Source: Bacteroidales bacterium (lineage in GTDB: Bacteria; Bacteroidota; Bacteroidia; Bacteroidales; BM520). From it: 11,017 nt of DNA. The position numbers and the translations under genes are program-made. The stretch lies in assembly GCA_028701815.1 (NCBI GenBank), contig JAQVPY010000063.1:1-11017 (forward strand), written 5' to 3'. This document shows, in pieces, positions 6,457 through 11,017 of this stretch; the first letter of the stretch is position 1, and each line of letters opens with the position of its first letter. The notes below the pieces were generated by a model. That model was given only the letters and a program-made list of their open reading frames with translations, was not told where the DNA came from and made no database searches.

Positions 6457-7818
6457 ATGCTTGTTGCTCTCTTTATCCTCGGCTTCTTACTTGCAGCCGC
6501 CGCTACTGTGACGGTAGTCGTCATCATGAAAAACAAATCGTTGAAGACGGAGTCGCTTAACAAAGACGATGACATAACAGCTTTAAATGCCCTTATCGCA
6601 GAAAAGACCGCTGTCATCAACGGACACGAAGCACAGGTTAACGCCCTTAACGCCGAGATCTTGCGTCTAAAAGACGACGTAACAACAAAGGTCGGTGAGT
6701 ATAAAGCTATCAATGAACGTTTTACTGCCGCCGTTGCTGAAAACAAGGGTATGGAAGAGAAGTTAAATTCTGCTCGTGAAAAACTTGACAACCAAAAGGC
6801 AGAATTAGAAGAGTTAAAGAAAAAGTTCACCATGGAATTTGAGATCCTCGCGAACAAGATCTTCGAGGAGAAGACAACGAAATTTACCGCGATGAACAAA
6901 GAAAACTTAGATGCCATTTTAAAGCCGTTAGGCGAGAACATTGATGCGTTTAAGAAGAAGGTAGAGGAGACTTACGACAAAGAGTCCAAACAGCGTTTTT
7001 CGCTCGAAGAGAGGGTGAAAGAACTTGTGGAACAGACGGATAAAGTCAGCTCCGAAGCCAATAACCTCGCGTCGGCTTTAAAAGGTCAGACTAAGAAGCA
7101 GGGCGACTGGGGAGAGGTCATTCTTGAAAACATCCTTGAGAAGTCGGGACTAGTCAAAGGGCGCGAATACTTTTCGCAGGAGAACATCAAGGCGGAAGAC
7201 GGCAGCAACTTGCGTCCCGACGTGATGATACATCTTCCAGGCAACAAAGTGATAATTGTAGATTCCAAGATGTCGTTGGTGGCGTACGACAGATATTGCA
7301 ATGCGGAGACGCCGGAACAGCAAGCGGCGGCGTTAAAAGAGCATTTATCGTCCGTCACCAAGCACATCGACGAATTGGCGGCGAAGTCATACGACAACCT
7401 TCCGGCGGCATTAGATTTTGTTATGATGTTCATCCCGATAGAGCCGGCGTATCTTATCGCTATCCAAGCCGATTCGGAGCTATGGGACAAAGCCTACAAA
7501 AAGAGGATATTGCTCATCAGTCCCACCAATCTCATCGCATGTCTAAAGCTCATCTCCGACTTATGGCGTCGTGATGCGCAGGACAAAAATGCGATGGAGA
7601 TAGTCAAGCGAGGCGAGATGATGTACGAAAAATTCGTTACTTTCACAGATACCTTAAAGCGACTCGGTCAGAAATTAGACGATGCCCAGACGAATTATTC
7701 TGCCGCTATAAAGCAGCTCAGCGAAGGCAGCGGCAATCTCGTAGGACAGGCTACCAAACTGAAGTCCCTCGGTCTCAAATCCGGCAAGATGCTGATGATC
7801 GATGGGGAGGAGGGGTAG
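6457..7818 (+). CDS. rmuC: DNA recombination protein RmuC homologue
   Basis: RmuC proteins limit recombination at short inverted repeats and carry a predicted PD-(D/E)xK nuclease-like domain. Residues about 2-23 form an N-terminal membrane anchor. A long charged coiled coil covers about 30-130, and the core domain follows. Visible core motifs are GDWGE at 216-220, RPDV at 253-256 and VDSK at 268-271, giving E220, D255, D269 and K271 as likely active-site residues. Length (453 residues) is normal. The ATG lies 6 nt after the glycosyltransferase stop, and no promoter is visible in front of it, so it is probably expressed from upstream. No clear terminator hairpin follows, only a T tract at 7823-7829. 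Confidence 0.92.
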   Translation: MLVALFILGFLLAAAATVTVVVIMKNKSLKTESLNKDDDITALNALIAEKTAVINGHEAQVNALNAEILRLKDDVTTKVGEYKAINERFTAAVAENKGMEEKLNSAREKLDNQKAELEELKKKFTMEFEILANKIFEEKTTKFTAMNKENLDAILKPLGENIDAFKKKVEETYDKESKQRFSLEERVKELVEQTDKVSSEANNLASALKGQTKKQGDWGEVILENILEKSGLVKGREYFSQENIKAEDGSNLRPDVMIHLPGNKVIIVDSKMSLVAYDRYCNAETPEQQAAALKEHLSSVTKHIDELAAKSYDNLPAALDFVMMFIPIEPAYLIAIQADSELWDKAYKKRILLISPTNLIACLKLISDLWRRDAQDKNAMEIVKRGEMMYEKFVTFTDTLKRLGQKLDDAQTNYSAAIKQLSEGSGNLVGQATKLKSLGLKSGKMLMIDGEEG

Positions 7819-7851
7819 AAGATTTTTTTACTGAAAATTTGTTGTTATAGC

Positions 7852-7882
7852 TTGTAAAACGCTGCATGATTTTATATCTTTG
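7852..7882 (+). promoter_or_regulatory. Promoter of the restriction-modification cassette
   Basis: TTG at 7852-7854 and TATCTTTG at 7875-7882 are separated by 20 bp, a good match to the Bacteroidota -33/-7 pair. Transcription should start near 7889, giving a leader of about 90 nt before the GIY-YIG gene. The cassette therefore need not depend on readthrough from rmuC. Confidence 0.8.
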
Positions 7883-7909
7883 CAGGATAAGAAAAGCGGA
7901 AGAATTAAA

Positions 7910-7951
7910 ATGTGCAAGGGAGAGCCGTTAAACGACGTAATTAAGCAATAA
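7910..7951 (+). other. Possible 13-codon upstream ORF in the cassette leader
   Basis: ATG at 7910 opens a reading frame that encodes MCKGEPLNDVIKQ and stops with TAA at 7949-7951, within the predicted leader and 26 nt before the GIY-YIG start. It could be a regulatory upstream ORF or chance. No ribosome-binding site is evident, and no family is recognised. Confidence 0.25.
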
Positions 7952-7961
7952 TTAATAAGTG

Positions 7962-7972
7962 ATGATAATCAT
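7962..7972. promoter_or_regulatory. Small palindrome just before the GIY-YIG start
   Basis: ATGAT-A-ATCAT is a perfect 5-bp inverted repeat around one base, ending 5 nt before the ATG at 7978. It overlaps the likely translation initiation region, so a repressor or RNA-level effect is conceivable. It is short and AT-rich, and chance is a reasonable explanation. Confidence 0.2.
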
Positions 7973-7977
7973 TAACA

Positions 7978-8637
7978 ATGAATAATCAGGGATTTGTTTA
8001 TATATTAACCAATCCAAGTTTTAGAGAAGACTGGGTAAAAATTGGGAAAAGTACACGACCTGTTGATGTGCGTTCCAAAGAATTGGACAACACGGCAGTT
8101 CCTTTGCCTTTTGAAATTTATGCTACATTAAAGACTTCAAAATATGAGCAAGTTGAAAAGTTAGTTCACAAAACCATTGACCATTTGACAGATTTACGCA
8201 TTCGCCAAAATAGAGAGTTTTTTAATGTTCAGCCGCATGTGGCTTTAGATATTCTGAAAGACATAGCAACTACCATTGACGATGCTGTCATTGACGAAGT
8301 TTATCTAAAGAAACACATAATACAACAAGATTCTGACGAGGAAGGTCAGGACGAAGGTATTAAATCTCGCAAGAAAATTCGTCCACGATTTAAGTTTAGT
8401 ATGGTTAATATTCCAGTTGGAGCAACTTTAATATTTACGCCTTCAAATCTTGAAGTTCGTGTTGTCGGAGATGATACCATTGAATATCAGGATCGCATTT
8501 ATAAGTTATCGCCTTTTACAGGAACGTTTATGCCGGAAAGCAAAAGAAATACGTCTGGTGCGTACCAAGGTGCAAAATATTTCACCTATCAAGGGAAAGT
8601 ATTAGATGATATGAGAACTGAAATAGAATTTGAATAA
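7978..8637 (+). CDS. GIY-YIG nuclease-like protein (T5orf172/MUG113 type) with C-terminal RAMA-like domain
   Basis: Residues 5-98 match the T5orf172/MUG113 branch of the GIY-YIG superfamily. VYIL at 7-10 replaces GIY and VKIGKS at 20-25 replaces YIG. A downstream Arg (R32), E60 and H64, and REFF at 79-82 complete the pattern. An acidic/basic linker (about 112-135) leads to residues 138-218, whose order of FSMVNIPVGATL, a V-V-G-D-D turn, YKLSPF and KYFTYQGKVLDDMR resembles the RAMA domain, predicted to recognise modified DNA. The GIY-YIG assignment is firm and the RAMA assignment is moderate. It is the first gene of a more AT-rich cassette, 9 nt before a BsuBI/PstI-type methyltransferase, and appears intact. 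A role as accessory nuclease or modification sensor is inference. Confidence 0.8.
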   Translation: MNNQGFVYILTNPSFREDWVKIGKSTRPVDVRSKELDNTAVPLPFEIYATLKTSKYEQVEKLVHKTIDHLTDLRIRQNREFFNVQPHVALDILKDIATTIDDAVIDEVYLKKHIIQQDSDEEGQDEGIKSRKKIRPRFKFSMVNIPVGATLIFTPSNLEVRVVGDDTIEYQDRIYKLSPFTGTFMPESKRNTSGAYQGAKYFTYQGKVLDDMRTEIEFE

Positions 8638-8646
8638 AAACAAAAG

Positions 8647-10136
8647 ATGTTGGTAGAACACGCAATAGAACAAACCGACTGTTTTATCTCAAAGATGACA
8701 AAGAAACAGCGTAAAGAATACGGGCAATTCTTTACTGGCAAAGAAACGGCTGCGTATATGGCTTCGCTTTTTGATTTTTCTGACGTAAAAAAAGAAATAC
8801 GCGTTCTTGATGCCGGTGCAGGTTCCGGAATATTGTCGGTTTCTTTATTGGAACACTTGTTTCAGCAAAAAACAGAAATAAAAGTCCATCTTACATGCTA
8901 TGAAACCGACATAAATGTTTTGCCTTTGTTGAACTCAAATTTGGAATTGGCAAAGCAGAAATATTCAACAAAATTTGATTTCTCAGTAATAACAGATAAT
9001 TACTTATTATCACAACAAGATTCTTTTGAAAACAATCTTTTTTCCGATAAGGATTTTCCCCATTATGATTTGATTATAGGGAATCCTCCATATAAGAAAA
9101 TTGGCAAAGATGCTCCAGAGGCAAAAGCTATGCAATCTGTTTGTTATGGCGCTCCTAACCTATATTTTCTGTTTGCCGCGATGGGAATTTCAAATTTGAA
9201 TGAAAATGGGCAGATGGTTTATATCATTCCTCGTTCATGGACTTCGGGAGCATATTTCAAAAATTTTCGTAACTATCTTGTTGACAATGTAGCAATTAAA
9301 CACATTCACTTGTTTGAGAGTCGAGACACAGTTTTTGACAAGGAAAATGTCTTGCAAGAAACAATGATTATCAAAGTCGAGAAACAAAAAGAGCAGCAAG
9401 ATAAAATATTGATTACAACTTCACAAAATTGCAAAGATTTTGACAAGGAGCATCCATTATATTTGCCATATAACCTTGTAGTTTCCAAAATAGATAAATT
9501 CATTTATTTACCAACGAATGAGAAAGAAATTCAATCACTTCACAAAATTGTTGCATTTAAAGACACATTGATTTCTAACGGCTTAAAGATGAAAACAGGT
9601 CTAGTGGTAAACTTTAGAGCTACCGATTTGTTGGAAAATGATAATACGGAAAATTCTGTTCCACTTTTTTATAGCACTCACATAGAAGACGGTATGGTAA
9701 AATTTCCCATCGGTAAAAAAATGAATATATCAGAGATACAAAAAAGAGTTTGCTTCAGCCGAACAAAAACTATCTGTTTATCAAACGTTTTACATCAAAA
9801 GAAGAAAAAAGGCGTTTGCAATGTGGAATATATCTTCATCGTAACCTACCTGATTATTCATACATTAGCACCGATAACAAAATTAATTTTATTGATGGTT
9901 TGACGGAATTATCGGAGTGCATAATATTTGGTTTGTATGTCTTGTTTAATTCCTCAATTTACGATTGTTATTATAGAATTTTAAATGGTTCAACTCAAGT
10001 CAATTCCAACGAAATTAACAAGATGCCTATTCCATCTATGTCAATTATTGAGCAAATGGGAAAACGCTTGATAAAAAGTAAAAGCATATCTGAACAACAA
10101 TGTGATTTGATTTTAAATGAATACATATATGAATAA
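8647..10136 (+). pseudogene. BsuBI/PstI-type adenine-N6 DNA methyltransferase, frameshifted
   Basis: This encodes an S-adenosylmethionine-dependent type II methyltransferase of the BsuBI/PstI kind. GQFFT lies at residues 26-30, the cofactor-binding motif I LDAGAGSG at 54-61, and the catalytic motif IV NPPY at 146-149. The first frame is homologous only to about codon 366 (9744), then runs through unrelated residues to a stop at 9903. Homology resumes in the -1 frame, where NYLFIKRFTSKEEKRR continues to a stop at 10134-10136. Joined, the product would be about 496 residues, close to M.BsuBI and M.PstI (about 500). The break lies at an A6 tract, and one more A would restore the frame. As written, the protein lacks its last 130 or so residues, probably part of target recognition. 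A sequencing error, a true deletion or slippage are all possible. The family target CTGCAG cannot be assumed. Confidence 0.85.
9739..9746 (+). other. A6 tract at the methyltransferase frameshift
   Basis: The sequence CAAAAAAG is read CAA AAA AGA in the upstream frame. Adding one A, or slipping back one base on AAA, gives CAA AAA AAG AGT TTG CTT CAG and restores the family sequence. The site lies in the methyltransferase C-terminal third. It is a candidate for replication or transcriptional slippage as well as for plain mutation or base-calling error. Confidence 0.75.
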
Positions 10137-10824
10137 AATAGAGAATATCAGGTTAATATTAAAAAATATTGGACTGCCGAAACAGCAATAGAGTGATTTA
10201 TGCTGCCTTGTTATTTTATCAATGGCAGGAATAAAACCCAATGGAATTTGGAAAAACGCCACAAATGAATGGATTAGAATTCATGATATTATCGTTTTTA
10301 CCAACAATGAATATTCTAAAAATTATGCTGAAAATAGCCGAGAAACGTTTAGAAAACAAGCATTACATCATTTTCGTACAGCTGCAATTGTAGAAGACAA
10401 CAACAAAGCTACTAACAGTCCCGATTATCGTTACCGATTAACATCTGAGTTTTTGAATGTGATTAGACAAAAAGGCACTAAAAGTATCATTAATTCGTTT
10501 TTAAACAAGCATCAAACACTTATTGAAAAATATTCTTCCAAGAAAAAGATGACAAAAATATCTGTAGTTGTCAACAAATCTGAAATTTCTTTTTCTGTCG
10601 GCAAACACAATCAATTGCAAAAATTAATAATTGAGGAATTTGCAACTCGTTTTGCACCTAATTCAGAATGCTTGTATGTTGGAGATACAATAAAAAAAGA
10701 TTTGATAATGAAAGATGACACACTGAAGAAATTGGGATTTATAATATCATTGCATGATAAAATGCCTGATGTTGTTTTGTATTGTAAGGACCGCAACTGG
10801 ATTTATTTCATCGAATCTGTATAA
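10129..10824 (+). pseudogene. BsuBI/PstI-type restriction endonuclease, nonsense-interrupted and 3'-truncated
   Basis: This is the cognate type II restriction endonuclease, which would cut unmodified target sites. The original start is probably ATG 10129, overlapping the methyltransferase stop by 8 nt. That frame encodes NIGLPKQQ, meets TAG at 10189-10191 (codon 21), and then continues in the same frame with SDLCCLVILSMAGIKP into the open part, whose first ATG is 10222 (200 codons). Later segments follow the family: SRETFRKQALHHF, FATRFAP, YVGDT, then KMPDVVLY and NWIYFIESV, whose Asp and Glu (D214 and E229 in full numbering) are the likely catalytic acids. The frame stops at TAA immediately after ESV, whereas BsuBI and PstI continue for about 90 more residues to about 316-326. 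Almost certainly inactive. Confidence 0.85.
10189..10191 (+). other. In-frame TAG (codon 21) in the restriction endonuclease gene
   Basis: The triplet follows AAA CAG CAA, encoding the Lys-Gln-Gln of the family's LPKxQQ-like N-terminal segment. A CAG (Gln) to TAG transition would explain it. Reading frame and homology continue on both sides, so this is a point nonsense change and not an indel. Confidence 0.75.
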
Positions 10825-11017
10825 TACTAACGCTTTTTAAACCGGTAAATGCCATTTCTTAGTTAATATTTATTTCTCGTTTCTATTATAGTATCGAACT
10901 TTTTACTCGGCATAAAATTCAAAAGCACTCCATAGCTTTTGGATTTTTATGCCGTAAAGGTACTCATTATTTTGTTATGCAACTTTATCTTTTCTCGTTT
11001 TATAAACTTTTATAGGA
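10825..11017. other. Gene-free AT-rich segment after the truncated endonuclease
   Basis: None of the three forward frames continues the endonuclease, and no convincing reverse-strand gene is visible. The segment holds a long hairpin at 10908-10954 and a 10-bp direct repeat TTTCTCGTTT at 10873-10882 and 10991-11000. It is probably foreign to the restriction gene and may be the flank of an element lying beyond the window. Confidence 0.5.
10908..10954. repeat. Long imperfect inverted repeat (hairpin)
   Basis: CGGCATAAAA (10908-10917) pairs with the TTTTATGCCG ending at 10954. After a small mismatch or bulge, CAAAAGC (10920-10926) pairs with GCTTTTG (10935-10941), leaving the 8-nt loop ACTCCATA. 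The inner stem is followed by GATTTTTAT, so on the + strand the inner helix could act as a terminator. The outer helix would then include the T tract. A binding site or an element end is an alternative. Confidence 0.65.

Noticed and set aside
7819..7835. Intrinsic terminator after rmuC
   Set aside because: A seven-T tract is present at 7823-7829, but no stem-forming inverted repeat precedes it.
9740..9746. A AAA AAG as a classical programmed -1 frameshift heptamer in the methyltransferase
   Set aside because: The heptamer exists as letters, but the upstream reading frame divides it CAA AAA AGA, not A AAA AAG, so tandem two-tRNA slippage does not apply. Simple homopolymer slippage or an indel remains possible.
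10818..11017. Integron attC site after the truncated endonuclease
   Set aside because: GTTATGC at 10974-10980 resembles an R' box loosely but breaks the GTTRRRY consensus, and no matching RYYYAAC partner lies at the right distance.
7819..11017. Direct-repeat attachment sites bounding the RM cassette
   Set aside because: Comparing 7819-7977 with 10825-11017 by eye gave only short AT-rich matches such as TTGTTAT, which are expected by chance. No integrase gene is present.

Overview
The window looks like chromosomal DNA of a Bacteroidales (phylum Bacteroidota) bacterium. Three upstream regions carry the TAnnTTTG -7 promoter motif typical of that phylum (TATCTTTG at 181-188, 482-489 and 7875-7882). 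Most genes lack a Shine-Dalgarno sequence and have A/T-rich leaders, and the gene order rnfBCDGEA is the one known from Bacteroides and relatives. The species cannot be named from the sequence.

Layout. 1-200: AT-rich, no gene, with a 12-bp A/T inverted repeat and a promoter. 204-278: tRNA-Val(UAC), followed by a strong intrinsic terminator. 312-526: a GC-rich hairpin, seven tandem heptamers (CCACTGT-like) and a promoter. 527-5485: a complete six-gene operon for the Rnf complex, the membrane-bound ferredoxin:NAD+ oxidoreductase that couples electron transfer to ion pumping. 5500-7818: a GT2-like glycosyltransferase and rmuC follow with gaps of only 14 and 6 nt, so they probably share the rnf transcript. 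7819-7977: a junction with a clear promoter and a short upstream ORF. 7978-10824: a visibly more AT-rich three-gene restriction-modification (RM) cassette. 10825-11017: gene-free AT-rich DNA with a long hairpin.

In the Rnf complex, RnfB takes electrons from ferredoxin through several [4Fe-4S] clusters. RnfG and RnfD carry covalently bound FMN, RnfA and RnfE form the membrane core, and RnfC hands electrons to NAD+. All key motifs are present.

The RM cassette holds the most unusual material. Its first gene is intact and encodes a GIY-YIG (T5orf172/MUG113-like) protein with a C-terminal domain resembling RAMA, a module predicted to read modified DNA. The next two genes are a BsuBI/PstI-type adenine methyltransferase and its cognate endonuclease, and both are damaged. 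The methyltransferase is shifted by one base at an A6 tract. The endonuclease has an in-frame TAG at codon 21 and also stops immediately after its putative catalytic segment, lacking roughly the last 90 residues of the family. This suggests a horizontally acquired RM system in decay, or one whose methylase is switched or rescued at the A tract, with the GIY-YIG/RAMA protein left intact.
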